Shown here piece by piece: positions 1 to 8,478 of a stretch of 64,000 bases of DNA; position 1 is the first letter of the stretch, and each line of letters opens with the position of its first letter. The notes beneath the pieces are model-generated. The model did not search any database. It was not told where the DNA came from and was given only the letters and a program-made list of their open reading frames with translations. The position numbers and the translations under genes were made by a program. The stretch spans positions 3,658,001-3,722,000 of the forward strand of contig NZ_BJHV01000001.1 of assembly GCF_005405925.1 (NCBI RefSeq). Direction: 5' to 3'. Source of the DNA: Streptomyces antimycoticus. GTDB taxonomy: Bacteria; Actinomycetota; Actinomycetes; Streptomycetales; Streptomycetaceae.

Positions 1-802
1 TGTCAGCGGTGCGCTTGGAGTAGTGGGAGAGCTTCTCCTTCGGGTGCTCGTACCACCGGATGTTCGCCTCCTGGAGACCGAGGTCCCGGTACCAGTTCCA
101 GCGCTGCTCCATCCAGTACTCGTGCCACGTCTCGTCCTCGCCCGGCTTGACGAAGAACTCCATCTCCATCTGCTCGAATTCACGCGTACGGAAGATGAAG
201 TTTCCCGGCGTGATCTCGTTGCGGAACGACTTGCCGACCTGGGCGATACCGAACGGCGGCTTCCGGCGCGACGTCTGCTGGACGGCGAGGAAGTTGGTGA
301 AGATGCCCTGGGCGGTCTCGGGGCGCAGGTATGCGATCGAGCCGGAGTCCTGGGTCGGACCGAGGTGGGTGGCGAGCAGCCCGGAGAACTGCTTGGGCTC
401 GGTGAAGCTGCCCTTGTTGCCGCAGTGCGGGCAGTTGACGTCGGCCAGGCCGTTCTCGGGGAGCCGGCCGTGCTTGGCCTCGTACGCCTCCTCCAGGTGG
501 TCCGCGCGGAACCGCTTGTGACAGGAGGTGCACTCGGTGAGCGGGTCCGTGAAGGTGGCGACGTGGCCGGACGCCTCCCACACCTCACGGGCCAGGATCA
601 CGGACGAGTCGAGTCCGACGACGTCGTCACGAGAGGTGACCATCGAACGCCACCACTGCCGCTTGATGTTCTCCTTCAGCTCCACACCGAGCGGTCCGTA
701 GTCCCAGGCGGCTCGCTGGCCGCCGTAGATCTCGCTGCACGGGTAGACGAAGCCACGGCGCTTGCTGAGGCTGACGATGGTGTCGATCTTGTCGGCGGCC
801 AC
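1..802 (-). CDS. glyS: Glycyl-tRNA synthetase, N-terminal part (runs off window)
   Basis: Charges tRNA-Gly with glycine in the cytosol (class II aaRS). The minus-strand reading frame starts at a GTG at 802 ([18 protein letters not shown]...) behind a purine-rich GAAGAGAG, and stays open for 267 codons to the window edge. Visible hallmarks are the N-terminal stretch [11 protein letters not shown], a zinc-type cysteine cluster (CTSCHKRF, later CPHCGNKG) and the motif-2-type [10 protein letters not shown]. These are typical of the alpha2 bacterial/eukaryal-type enzyme. The C-terminal catalytic and anticodon-binding parts lie outside the window. It is divergent from znuA across about 150 bases that carry the zinc operators. 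Identity is confident; only the 3' part is missing. Confidence 0.96.
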   Translation of the reverse strand, partial: MAADKIDTIVSLSKRRGFVYPCSEIYGGQRAAWDYGPLGVELKENIKRQWWRSMVTSRDDVVGLDSSVILAREVWEASGHVATFTDPLTECTSCHKRFRADHLEEAYEAKHGRLPENGLADVNCPHCGNKGSFTEPKQFSGLLATHLGPTQDSGSIAYLRPETAQGIFTNFLAVQQTSRRKPPFGIAQVGKSFRNEITPGNFIFRTREFEQMEMEFFVKPGEDETWHEYWMEQRWNWYRDLGLQEANIRWYEHPKEKLSHYSKRTAD

Positions 803-916
803 GGTGCTCTCTTCATTGATGACGACATTGACGACGAAGCGAATGCTTCAGGTTACCGGCGGCGGCACCCCCCGGATCAAATCGGTAGTCGAAGCGATCA
901 ACAAGAGGACAGTTGT

Positions 917-931
917 TGACAATCGTTTCCA
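917..931 (+). promoter_or_regulatory. Candidate Zur box upstream of znuA
   Basis: TGACAATCGTTTCCA is an imperfect 7-1-7 inverted repeat of the type bound by zinc-loaded Zur in streptomycetes. It sits 22 bases before the chosen znuA start and within the glyS-znuA divergent region. The regulator gene itself lies at 3900-4325. Assignment is from motif resemblance and context. Confidence 0.6.
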
Positions 932-938
932 TCTTTGT

Positions 939-953
939 TGAAAATGAGAGTCA
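939..953 (+). promoter_or_regulatory. Second candidate Zur box, overlapping the znuA start
   Basis: TGAAAATGAGAGTCA begins with the TGAAAAT half-site typical of actinobacterial Zur boxes and overlaps the ATG of znuA by one base. Together with the box at 917-931 it would place two Zur dimers across the znuA 5' region, 22 bases apart start to start. Confidence 0.55.
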
Positions 954-1966
954 TGAACATACGTCGCCTCAGGCCCATGACCGCCCTCGTCGGAGCCGCC
1001 GCACTGGGCCTGACCACCCTCACAGCCTGCTCCTCCGACGCCGGAGACGGAAGGACGGACGGCAAGCTGGATGTGGTGGCGTCGTTCTATCCGCTGCAGT
1101 TCCTCGCCCAGCGGATCGGCGGTAGCGCCATCCATGTGTCCTCCCTGACCAAGCCCGGCGTCGAACCGCACGATCTGGAGATCAGCCCCCGGCAGACCGC
1201 CGATCTCAGCAAGGCGGGTCTGGTGGTCTATCTCAAGGGGCTCCAGCCCTCCGTCGACCGCGCCATCACCCAGGCCGAGCCGAAGCATGTCGCCGACGCC
1301 GCCTCGTACACCACGCTGGAGGACCACGGCACCGAGGTCGAGGGCGACCACGACCACGGGGGCGAGGCCGGTCACGGGGACGAGGGCGGCCATGGGGGCG
1401 AGGGCGAGGAAGGGCACGAGGGCCACGCCCACTCCGGCGACTCCGCCGCCGACCCCCACATCTGGCTGGACCCGGTGCGCTACGCCCAGGTCGCCAAGGG
1501 CGTCGGCAAGGCGCTGGAGAAGGCCGACCCCGATCACGCCACGACGTACAAGGAGAACACCACCGCCCTGGTCAAGGAGCTGACCACGCTCGATCAGGAC
1601 TTCCGGAGCGGTTTGAAGGACCGTTCTTCGGACACCTTCATCACGACCCACGCCGCCTTCGGCTATCTCGCCGAGCGCTACGGACTGCGGCAGGAGGCGA
1701 TCTCCGGGCTCGACCCCGAGTCCGAGCCCAGCCCGGCCCGGATCAAGGGCCTGCACAGCGTCGCCAAGAAGGACAAGGTCAACACCGTCTTCTTCGAAAC
1801 CCTCGTGAGCGACCGAACGGCGAAGACGCTGGCGGGCGATCTCCATCTGCGGACCGATGTGCTCGATCCCATCGAGGGCATCGGCGACAAGTCCAAGGGT
1901 GACGACTACATCCAGGTCATGCGATCCAACCTGAAGGCCCTGCAGAAGGCGCTGGGCACCAAGTGA
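953..1966 (+). CDS. znuA: Zinc ABC transporter substrate-binding lipoprotein
   Basis: Captures Zn(II) outside the membrane and delivers it to ZnuB. The 337-residue product has a lipoprotein signal (LTTLTAC, Cys26), the cluster A-I fold start VVASFYPLQFLAQRIGG, a metal ligand in EPHDLE, a His/Asp/Glu-rich loop (about residues 125-165) typical of zinc rather than manganese binders, and later ligands in DPHIWLD, TTHAAFGY and FFETLVSD. Start candidates in frame are TTG 935, ATG 944 and ATG 953; 953 is preferred because GAGAG precedes it and it gives the usual short n-region. It overlaps znuC by four bases (GTGA), so the znu genes are translationally coupled. Two Zur-type boxes precede it. Confidence 0.95.
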   Translation: MNIRRLRPMTALVGAAALGLTTLTACSSDAGDGRTDGKLDVVASFYPLQFLAQRIGGSAIHVSSLTKPGVEPHDLEISPRQTADLSKAGLVVYLKGLQPSVDRAITQAEPKHVADAASYTTLEDHGTEVEGDHDHGGEAGHGDEGGHGGEGEEGHEGHAHSGDSAADPHIWLDPVRYAQVAKGVGKALEKADPDHATTYKENTTALVKELTTLDQDFRSGLKDRSSDTFITTHAAFGYLAERYGLRQEAISGLDPESEPSPARIKGLHSVAKKDKVNTVFFETLVSDRTAKTLAGDLHLRTDVLDPIEGIGDKSKGDDYIQVMRSNLKALQKALGTK

Positions 1967-2880
1967 CGGACCACCCCACGGAGGTCGAGGAAACGATGGC
2001 GACCGAGGAACCCATGGAAGCCGAGGAGCCGGACATAGCCCCGACCGCGCCCCCGCATCCGGGACCGGCCACGGACGCGCCCACGCATCCGGCACCGGCC
2101 ACCCATCCGGCTCCCACCGCGGACCCCATATCCCTGCGCGGCGCCACCGCCACCCTCGGTGGCCGCCCCGTGCTGCGCGGCATCGATCTGACCGTCCGCC
2201 GCGGTGAGGTCGTGGCGCTGCTCGGCGCCAACGGCTCGGGCAAGTCCACCGCCGTACGGTCCATCGTCGGCCAGGTGCCGCTCAGCGGCGGCGAGCTGGT
2301 CCTCTTCGGCACGCCCCGCCGCCGCTTCCGCGACTGGGCCCGGATCGGTTACGTACCGCAGCGCACCACCGCCGCCAGCGGTGTCCCCGCGACCGTGCGC
2401 GAGGTCGTCTCGGCGGGCCGGCTGGCCCGCCGCCGGTTCGGCCCGCCGCGCAAGGCGGACCGGGCGGCCGTTCAGCGGGCCCTGGAGCTCGTCGGCATGG
2501 CCGACCGCGCCCGGGACCCGGTGAGCGCCCTCTCCGGCGGTCAGCACCAGCGCGTGCTGATCGCCCGCGCCCTCGCGGGCGAACCGGAACTGCTGATCAT
2601 GGACGAGCCGATGGCCGGGGTCGACCTCGCCAGCCAGGAGATCCTCGCGGGCACCCTCCGCGAGCAGGTCGCCGCCGGTGCCACGGTCCTCCTCGTCCTC
2701 CATGAGCTCGGCCCGCTGGAGCCGCTGATCGACCGCGCGGTGGTGCTCCGCGACGGCTGTGTGGTCCACGACGGGCCGCCGCCCAAGGCCGTGGGCCAGC
2801 ACGCGCTGCCCGGCCATGACCACGTCCATCCCCATGCGGCGCCCGACGCCGAACCGATCCGGACAGGGTTGCTGACCTGA
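1963..2880 (+). CDS. znuC: Zinc ABC transporter ATP-binding protein
   Basis: ATPase that powers the ZnuABC zinc importer at the inner face of the membrane. The sequence shows Walker A GANGSGKS (about residue 90), Q-loop YVPQR, signature LSGGQHQRV and Walker B LLIMDEP, followed by the switch His in LVLHELG. The first 45 residues are a Pro/Thr/Glu-rich extension before the ABC domain, longer than in most ZnuC; GTG 1963 fits the four-base overlap with znuA, but an internal start such as ATG 1996 would shorten this tail. The C-terminal HDHVHPHAAPD is histidine-rich. One base separates its stop from znuB. Confidence 0.94.
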   Translation: MTDHPTEVEETMATEEPMEAEEPDIAPTAPPHPGPATDAPTHPAPATHPAPTADPISLRGATATLGGRPVLRGIDLTVRRGEVVALLGANGSGKSTAVRSIVGQVPLSGGELVLFGTPRRRFRDWARIGYVPQRTTAASGVPATVREVVSAGRLARRRFGPPRKADRAAVQRALELVGMADRARDPVSALSGGQHQRVLIARALAGEPELLIMDEPMAGVDLASQEILAGTLREQVAAGATVLLVLHELGPLEPLIDRAVVLRDGCVVHDGPPPKAVGQHALPGHDHVHPHAAPDAEPIRTGLLT

Positions 2881-2881
2881 G

Positions 2882-3754
2882 ATGCTCGAGATCCTCGACT
2901 ACGCCTTCATGCAGCGGGCCCTGCTCGCCGCCGTCCTGGTGGGCATCACCGCGCCCGCCGTCGGCATCTACCTCGTCCAGCGCCGCCAGGCGATCATGGG
3001 CGACGGGATCGGCCATGTCGCCCTTACCGGCGTCGCCCTCGGCTTCCTGACCGGCGCCAACCCCGTGTGGACCGCCGTCGCCGTCTCCGCCCTCGGCGCG
3101 ATCGCAATGGAGCTGATCCGCTGGTACGGCAAGACCCGGGGCGATCTCGCCCTCGCGATGCTCTTCTACGGCGGGATGGCGGGCGGTGTGCTGCTGATCA
3201 ACCTCTCGCCGACCGGCTCCAACGCCAACCTCACCACCTATCTCTTCGGCTCGATCACCACGGTCTCCCCCGAGGACGTCGTCGCGATCTCCCTCCTCGC
3301 CGCCTTCGTCGTACTGATCACGCTGGGGCTGCGGCGCCAGCTGTTCGCGGTGTGCCAGGACGAGGAGTTCGCCCGGGTGACCGGCCTCCCGGTGCGCACG
3401 CTCAACCTGCTGCTGGCCATCACCGCGGCCGTCACGGTCACCGTCGCCATGCGCGTCGTGGGCCTGCTCCTGGTCAGCGCCCTGATGGTGGTCCCGGTCG
3501 CCGCCGCCCAGCAGGCCACCCGGGGCTTCGCGATGACGCTCGCGCTGGCGATCACCATCGGCGTCGTGGTGACCCTGTCCGGCACGGTCTTCTCCTTCTA
3601 CAAGAACGTCCCGCCCGGCGCGAGCATCGTCGTCCTCGCCATCGGCGTCTTCGCCGCGATCACGGCGCTGGCCGCGCCCCTGGCGAAAAGACGCGCTCAG
3701 CGGGCGTCCGCGGCCGGGGAAGGGTGCACGGTGAGGGACGATGTACTCGTATAG
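2882..3754 (+). CDS. znuB: Zinc ABC transporter permease
   Basis: Membrane channel of the zinc importer, ABC-3 family. The 290-residue protein has about eight hydrophobic segments, opening with MLEILDYAFMQRALLAAVLVG and the conserved VQRRQAIMGDGIGHVALTGVA loop, and later the RVVGLLLVSALMVVPVA segment. It begins one base after the znuC stop. The C-terminus is a short basic tail (AKRRAQRAS). It is the last gene of the transporter operon; 145 bases separate it from zur. Confidence 0.95.
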   Translation: MLEILDYAFMQRALLAAVLVGITAPAVGIYLVQRRQAIMGDGIGHVALTGVALGFLTGANPVWTAVAVSALGAIAMELIRWYGKTRGDLALAMLFYGGMAGGVLLINLSPTGSNANLTTYLFGSITTVSPEDVVAISLLAAFVVLITLGLRRQLFAVCQDEEFARVTGLPVRTLNLLLAITAAVTVTVAMRVVGLLLVSALMVVPVAAAQQATRGFAMTLALAITIGVVVTLSGTVFSFYKNVPPGASIVVLAIGVFAAITALAAPLAKRRAQRASAAGEGCTVRDDVLV

Positions 3755-3899
3755 TCCACAAACTCGCACACTCGACCACCCGGTCTGTCGCTCTCGTCCG
3801 TCCCCCGAGCGATAACTGGCACAATGGCCGGGCAGAAGACGCAGTGGGCACGGAGAGAGCCCCGAGAGCGACGGAGCATGTGAGGTTGAGGAGGCAGCT

Positions 3900-4325
3900 G
3901 TGGTGACCGCGGGTCCCCCAGTACGCGGCCGGTCCACCAGGCAGCGCGCCGCGGTGGCGGCAGCACTGGACGAGGTGGACGAGTTCCGCAGTGCGCAGGA
4001 GCTCCACGACATGCTCAAGCACCGCGGCGACTCGGTGGGCCTGACCACCGTCTACCGCACCCTCCAGTCCCTCGCCGACGCCGGCGAGGTCGACGTCCTC
4101 CGCACCACCGAGGGCGAGGCGGTCTACCGCCGCTGCAACAGCGAGGAGCACCACCACCACCTGGTCTGCCGCGCCTGCGGCAAGGCGGTGGAGGTGGAGG
4201 GCCCCGCCGTCGAAAAGTGGGCCGACGCGATCGCCGCCGAGCACGGCTTCGTGGACGTGGCCCACACCATCGAGATCTTCGGCACCTGCGGCGATTGCGC
4301 GGCGGCGAAGGCTGCGCAGGATTGA
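3900..4325 (+). CDS. zur: Zinc uptake regulator, Fur family
   Basis: Zinc-sensing repressor expected to shut off znuABC when zinc is sufficient. The 141-residue product has the Fur winged helix (STRQRAAVAAALDE ... GLTTVYRTLQSLADAGEV), the dimer-domain metal site HHHHLVCRACGKAVEVEG, and a second CGDC pair near the C-terminus; the two Cys pairs form the structural zinc site of the family. It starts at GTG 3900 behind GAGGTTGAGGAGG. The position right after znuABC matches the conserved Streptomyces order and argues for Zur rather than FurA. Confidence 0.93.
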   Translation: MVTAGPPVRGRSTRQRAAVAAALDEVDEFRSAQELHDMLKHRGDSVGLTTVYRTLQSLADAGEVDVLRTTEGEAVYRRCNSEEHHHHLVCRACGKAVEVEGPAVEKWADAIAAEHGFVDVAHTIEIFGTCGDCAAAKAAQD

Positions 4326-4328
4326 TCT

Positions 4329-4349
4329 CCCCTTCGCGGGGCTAGCCCC
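4329..4349 (+). terminator. Possible hairpin after zur
   Basis: Three bases after the zur stop lie two overlapping GC-rich stems: CCCC-TTCGC-GGGG and the perfect palindrome GGGGCTAGCCCC. There is no T tract, which is common for Streptomyces terminators. Confidence 0.45.
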
Positions 4350-4523
4350 CACCTCGCAGGACCACCTCCTACGGTCCGCGTTTCCCCACTTACGGTCCGC
4401 TTCCCCCAGGTCGTCACAGCCCTGTACTGAGAGCACGGCCGAACGCGCGTCGTCCCGCTTCATCGGCGGGGCGCCGGGTACGGTGCCAAGTACATGAACA
4501 TTACGGCTACTTGGGGGAGCCTG

Positions 4524-4862
4524 ATGTCCTTGTTTCCTGATCTACCGGGACCGCCGGACCTCTTCGTCGATCCGCCGTCTCCGAAGAAGAGCGCGGGCGC
4601 CTTCCACACCACCAGCGCGACGGGGCAGAACAAGACCAAGCTGGACGACCCCGAGGCCGCCGGGAAGGCCCATTCTGGGTGGGCGCTCGCGGGGCCCAAC
4701 CAGGAGTGCGTCACGGCGTGGCGCAACCGTCTGCACGAACTCGGCAAGTCGGCCAGAGCGGCGGCCTCCGCCATCACCGATGCCATGGACGACTACATGG
4801 ACACCGACCACTCCATCGAGGCGGAACTCCGCAAGGACGCCCGCTGGCTGGAGGGTGCCTGA
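4524..4862 (+). CDS. Small helical WXG100-like protein
   Basis: A 112-residue protein of unknown exact function. After a Pro-rich N-terminus (FPDLPGPPDLFVDPPSP) it is mostly alpha-helical, with a WALAGPNQE/AWRNRLHELGKSA segment and a C-terminal helix, compatible with the partner proteins of ESX/type VII substrates. ATG 4524 is chosen because GGGGGAG lies four bases upstream; an in-frame ATG at 4494 lacks a ribosome binding site. Its stop overlaps the next ATG (TGATG), so the two products are made together, as expected for an ESX-type pair. There is no canonical Trp-X-Gly, so membership is inferred from size, helicity and context. Confidence 0.7.
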   Translation: MSLFPDLPGPPDLFVDPPSPKKSAGAFHTTSATGQNKTKLDDPEAAGKAHSGWALAGPNQECVTAWRNRLHELGKSARAAASAITDAMDDYMDTDHSIEAELRKDARWLEGA

Positions 4863-6298
4863 TGGTGTCCGTACCCGATCTCCGGTCCGCGAGCCCGCAA
4901 GCCTGGCGCGACGCCGCCACCGACGCCCTCTCCGCTGCCAAGCACTGCGACGAGATCGGCACCTTCGCCCGCGATGATGTGGCCCGCACCATCGAGAAGC
5001 AGTGGGTGTCCGACGCGGGGCTCGCCGCCCGCCGCACCTTCGTCAAGCACGCCGAGGACTACGAAGCGGCGAACCTGGCATTGCGCGAGCTCTGCCGCGT
5101 CTACGACGACCTGGCCGACGAGATCGAGGCCGCCCAGCGCGATCTGAGCAGCGCGCTCGGCTACGCCAAGGACCATGGGCTGTCCGTCGACGACAGCGGT
5201 CGCGTCTCCCACTCCAAGCCGGTGGCCTCCGATCCCGGTGACGACAGTCAGTCGGAACCGGTCCGGCACGCCCAGGGCATCATCGAGGACGCCTTGTCCC
5301 GCGCGACCAAGGCCGACACCACGGCGGCGGCCGCGCTGCGGACCATCAGGGGCCTCACGGAGATCTCCGATCCGAAGCTGGTCAAGGAGGCGCTGAAGAA
5401 GAACAGCCCGCTGGCCATCGCGCTGCGCCTGACGGGAGCGCCGGACGGCCCGCATCAGATCAACGTCTCCGCCGCGCAGCTCGCCGCCGTGGAACGGGCC
5501 GCCAAGGAGACTGGAATGAGCAAGACGCTGCTGCTGTCGATCCTCTGGCAGGAGCAGCAGTGGTACCAGAACTACGACAAGGACGGCCGCGGTTTCCTGC
5601 CGAGCATCGGCAGGATGTTCAACTGGACGCTTCAGCAGACGATCAAGCCGGACAAGTCGCTCGGCATCACGCATATGAAGCTGGGAACGGCCCGCAACGT
5701 CATAGGGCAGCACCGACAGGCGTTCACCACGCCGGACGGCACCTATCTGGGAGACCTCAGCGATGCCCAACTCACCAAGTACATCGAGGAGAACCCCAAC
5801 GAGGACATCCGCCTGAGCGCGTACCACCTGCAGGAGTTGCAGAAGAATCCGTACGGCTCGGACACGGACAAGCAGTTGTTCATGCTCTACGCCGCCGACA
5901 CTCCCGACGTCCGCGAGAAGAACGAGCAGTACGGGGACGACTCGGACCACCGAGGGGGCGACATCAAGGCCCGCGGCGAGAACTGGGACAAGCTCCAGCC
6001 GCGTCTCGAGGACGCCAAGGCATGGGAGGCCCTGAGCGACGAGGAGCGCCAGAAGGCTTTGGAGCAGTTGGAGGGCGACACCCCCAAGGGGCACTCGTTC
6101 ACCATCGACCCGATCTACGGCGGCGATTCGCACGGCACCGGCACCGGCGAGCCGGAGCCCGGCACACCGTCGCCGGAGCCCGGGCCCTCCCCCACTCCGC
6201 CGTCCGATTCCTCAGGCGGCAAGGATGGCGGGGGCGGAGACAAGAAGCCGACCGAGCCCAGCCCCGGTCTCACACCGCGTCCCTCGGCGACGGGCTAG
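4862..6298 (+). CDS. Lysozyme-like protein with helical N-terminus, candidate ESX substrate
   Basis: 478 residues. Residues 1-110 are a helical, WXG/LXG-like region (QAWRDAATDALSAAKHCDE ... VYDDLADEIEAAQRDL). Residues about 200-400 resemble a lysozyme/soluble-transglycosylase fold: LLLSILWQEQQWYQ carries a candidate catalytic Glu231, followed by KSLGITHMKLGTA, which matches the usual transglycosylase layout. The last 60 residues are Pro/Ser/Gly-rich with PEPGTPSPEPGPSP. There is no signal peptide, so a helical-domain secretion route is inferred. ATG 4862 overlaps the upstream stop; a longer frame back to 4679 only overlaps that gene. A lipoprotein gene follows after 21 bases. Family assignment is by eye and moderate; peptidoglycan cleavage is an inference. 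Confidence 0.72.
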   Translation: MVSVPDLRSASPQAWRDAATDALSAAKHCDEIGTFARDDVARTIEKQWVSDAGLAARRTFVKHAEDYEAANLALRELCRVYDDLADEIEAAQRDLSSALGYAKDHGLSVDDSGRVSHSKPVASDPGDDSQSEPVRHAQGIIEDALSRATKADTTAAAALRTIRGLTEISDPKLVKEALKKNSPLAIALRLTGAPDGPHQINVSAAQLAAVERAAKETGMSKTLLLSILWQEQQWYQNYDKDGRGFLPSIGRMFNWTLQQTIKPDKSLGITHMKLGTARNVIGQHRQAFTTPDGTYLGDLSDAQLTKYIEENPNEDIRLSAYHLQELQKNPYGSDTDKQLFMLYAADTPDVREKNEQYGDDSDHRGGDIKARGENWDKLQPRLEDAKAWEALSDEERQKALEQLEGDTPKGHSFTIDPIYGGDSHGTGTGEPEPGTPSPEPGPSPTPPSDSSGGKDGGGGDKKPTEPSPGLTPRPSATG

Positions 6299-6319
6299 GC
6301 CCCCTGAAGAAGTGAGTTC

Positions 6320-7150
6320 ATGAAGCGAGTGATCAGCGTGTTCGCGGCGGGGGTGGCCATGGCCGTCCTCGCCGCGTGCGGCAACACCACGCAGAACGGC
6401 ACCGACTCGTCGCCCAGCCCGAGCGCCACGATGCCGGGCAACGTGCCCACGAAGCCCGAGTACGCGAACGCCGACGCGGTCGTGAAAGCCCTCGAAGCGG
6501 GGGGTGTCCCATGCGAGGTCACCCGCCGCTCGCAAGGCGGCAGCGCCGGAGGAAGCGGCCTCGGATGCGCCTCCGTCATCGACGGCACCAAGTTCGAGAA
6601 CGACGTCCAGGTACTGAACCCGAAGAAGTTCAGCCGCGACGAGATCGGCGAGTCCATCGCCTCCCACAGAGAGCCGCCGACCAGCCACACGTTGGTTGCC
6701 GCTGGTCACTGGTTTGTATGGGTCACCGAGCCCCGCTTCGCGAACCGGATCGCGGCCGCTCTCGGCGGTGTCGTGCTGCCGCCCGAGAAGGCCAAGATCC
6801 CCGCGTATCCGCTCCCGGACATCCCCCGCACACCCCGCTACCGGACCGTCGGTGCCCTCGCCGACGACGTCGCGGCGGCGGTGGGCTGCGACGACCGAAA
6901 GCAGCGGTCGGACATGGTGCTGACCTGCACCACCGGCAAGAGCACCGGCGCGCCCAACTGCGCCACCCTCGCCCTGCACGCCTCGGACGCCGACCGTAAT
7001 GCGGTGCTGCGCGAGGCCATCGCCTACAAGGGCGTGCCCGCGACGCTGGTCACGGCCGGCAACTGGACCGTCAACCTCTGCGACTACGACCTCGGTTCAC
7101 GCGTCGCCGACGCCCTGCACGGCACGGTCGTGTCGTACGACGGAGGCTGA
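6320..7150 (+). CDS. Lipoprotein with an internal duplication
   Basis: A 276-residue predicted lipoprotein (signal MKRVISVFAAGVAMAVLAAC, lipobox LAAC, Cys20) with no recognised family. It contains two similar halves: residues about 48-160 end in LVAAGHWFVWVTEPRFANRI then AALGGVV, and residues about 172-276 end in LVTAGNWTVNLCDYDLGSRV then ADALHGTVV. Each half keeps one or more Cys pairs. It lies 21 bases after the lysozyme-like gene and 6 bases before the GH18-like gene, so it is in the same transcription unit. One possible role is an envelope-side partner or inhibitor of the lysozyme-like protein; nothing in the sequence proves this. Confidence 0.8.
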   Translation: MKRVISVFAAGVAMAVLAACGNTTQNGTDSSPSPSATMPGNVPTKPEYANADAVVKALEAGGVPCEVTRRSQGGSAGGSGLGCASVIDGTKFENDVQVLNPKKFSRDEIGESIASHREPPTSHTLVAAGHWFVWVTEPRFANRIAAALGGVVLPPEKAKIPAYPLPDIPRTPRYRTVGALADDVAAAVGCDDRKQRSDMVLTCTTGKSTGAPNCATLALHASDADRNAVLREAIAYKGVPATLVTAGNWTVNLCDYDLGSRVADALHGTVVSYDGG

Positions 7151-7156
7151 CTGCCG

Positions 7157-8287
7157 ATGCCGCTGCCGACACCTTCAGGAAACCCCGACCGCGCTCCTGC
7201 CCGGGCGCTGCGCCGAGCGGGCTCCGCTCTCGGGCGCGGGAGGTCGGCATTCGTAGCTCACTGGTCCCATCCGTGCCTGAAGTGGCCCAAGCGCGTCGCC
7301 ACGGGCACCGCCGTGCTCCTGGTCGTGCCCTTCCTGACCGCCGGAGTGTCGCTGCGGCTGCGGTACGCGGGAGACCCCGCCCCCGGAACGCATACTCGCG
7401 AGCGGGACGCGGTGTGGCTCGGGCACGCCTGGGTGGACGGGCGCCATGGCGAGGACCAGCTCGCCGAGCTGGTCCAGCGGGTGCGCGTCACCGGCATCCG
7501 GGACTTGTATGTCCACGCGGGCCCGCTGGAGCACGACGGCACGCTGCCCGCCTCGCGCTACTCGAAAGCCCGCTGGCTGGTGGACGCGGTGCGGCGCGAA
7601 CTGCCCGGCGTGCGCGTCCAGGCGTGGCTCGGCGACGTCCTGTCCACCGAGGGCCGAACAGGGATGGACCTCGGCGAGCGGGCGACGCGCGAACGAGTCG
7701 TGCGCTCGGCCCGCCAAGTGCTGGACGCGGGGTTCGCGGGCGTCCACTTCGACCTGGAGCCCCTGCACTCCGGCGACCGGGACTACCTGTCGCTGCTGGA
7801 CGCCGTGCGCGCGATCACCCGCGCGCACGGCGCACCGCTGTCGGTGGCCGCGCACCAGATCGATCCCCTTCCCTCCCTCCACTCCGTCGCGGGTTTCGTC
7901 GCCGGTCACCCCAAGTGGTGGTCGCAGTCGTATTTCGGCGCGGTCGCTCGCCGAGTCGACCAGATCGCGGTGATGTCCTACGACACGGCGCTGCCGCTGG
8001 AGAGCCTGTACGGGGGCTATGTGGCCCAGCAGACGCGACTGGCCCTGGAGGCGACCCCACGCGGCACCGACCTGCTGATGGGCCTCCCGGCGTTCCATAC
8101 CGACGACATCGGCCACCACGAATCGGCCGAGACGGTGGCGGCGGCCGTCCGGGGCGTCCGCCTCGGCCTGAGCCACGAAGACGCGCGCCGCGAGCGGTTC
8201 GGTGTCGCGCTATATGTGGACTTCGCGGCGACGCCGGGTGACTGGTCCGCGTACCAGAGGGGCTGGGGTACGCCGAAATCGGATTGA
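7157..8287 (+). CDS. Membrane-anchored GH18-like protein, copy 1
   Basis: 376 residues: a basic cytoplasmic N-terminus, one membrane segment (VATGTAVLLVVPFLTAGVSL, about residues 48-68), then an extracytoplasmic domain. The domain looks like a TIM-barrel glycosidase of the GH18 type: GFAGVHFDLEPL (about residue 195) matches the strand carrying the catalytic DxE, with further barrel-like motifs LSVAAHQIDP, DQIAVMSYDT and LLMGLPAFHT. The chitinase DxxDxDxE is reduced to FDLE, so substrate and even activity are uncertain. GGAGG precedes the ATG by 10 bases. A close paralogue lies at 33293-34399. It is the last gene of the four-gene envelope cluster. Confidence 0.8.
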   Translation: MPLPTPSGNPDRAPARALRRAGSALGRGRSAFVAHWSHPCLKWPKRVATGTAVLLVVPFLTAGVSLRLRYAGDPAPGTHTRERDAVWLGHAWVDGRHGEDQLAELVQRVRVTGIRDLYVHAGPLEHDGTLPASRYSKARWLVDAVRRELPGVRVQAWLGDVLSTEGRTGMDLGERATRERVVRSARQVLDAGFAGVHFDLEPLHSGDRDYLSLLDAVRAITRAHGAPLSVAAHQIDPLPSLHSVAGFVAGHPKWWSQSYFGAVARRVDQIAVMSYDTALPLESLYGGYVAQQTRLALEATPRGTDLLMGLPAFHTDDIGHHESAETVAAAVRGVRLGLSHEDARRERFGVALYVDFAATPGDWSAYQRGWGTPKSD

Positions 8288-8350
8288 TCTCCGTCGGGGA
8301 TTGTGGATACGGTGCCCGATGTGACGAGCCCTGAATCAGACAGAACGGAG

Positions 8351-8368
8351 CCGCCGGTCGTCCGGCGG
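8351..8368 (+). terminator. Hairpin after the GH18-like gene
   Basis: CCGCCGG-TCGT-CCGGCGG forms a perfect 7-bp stem 63 bases after the stop at 8287. It could terminate the envelope operon or form part of the leader of the following exporter. Confidence 0.5.
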
Positions 8369-8478
8369 CGAGTTGTCTGAACCCCTGACCTGACGTTTGG
8401 GTCGATCTCGCTTCCAGCGACCGGACACGACTCCGTGTGTCTGGTCCCGTTTCGGGCTCGCCGTATCCATGGCGTCGT

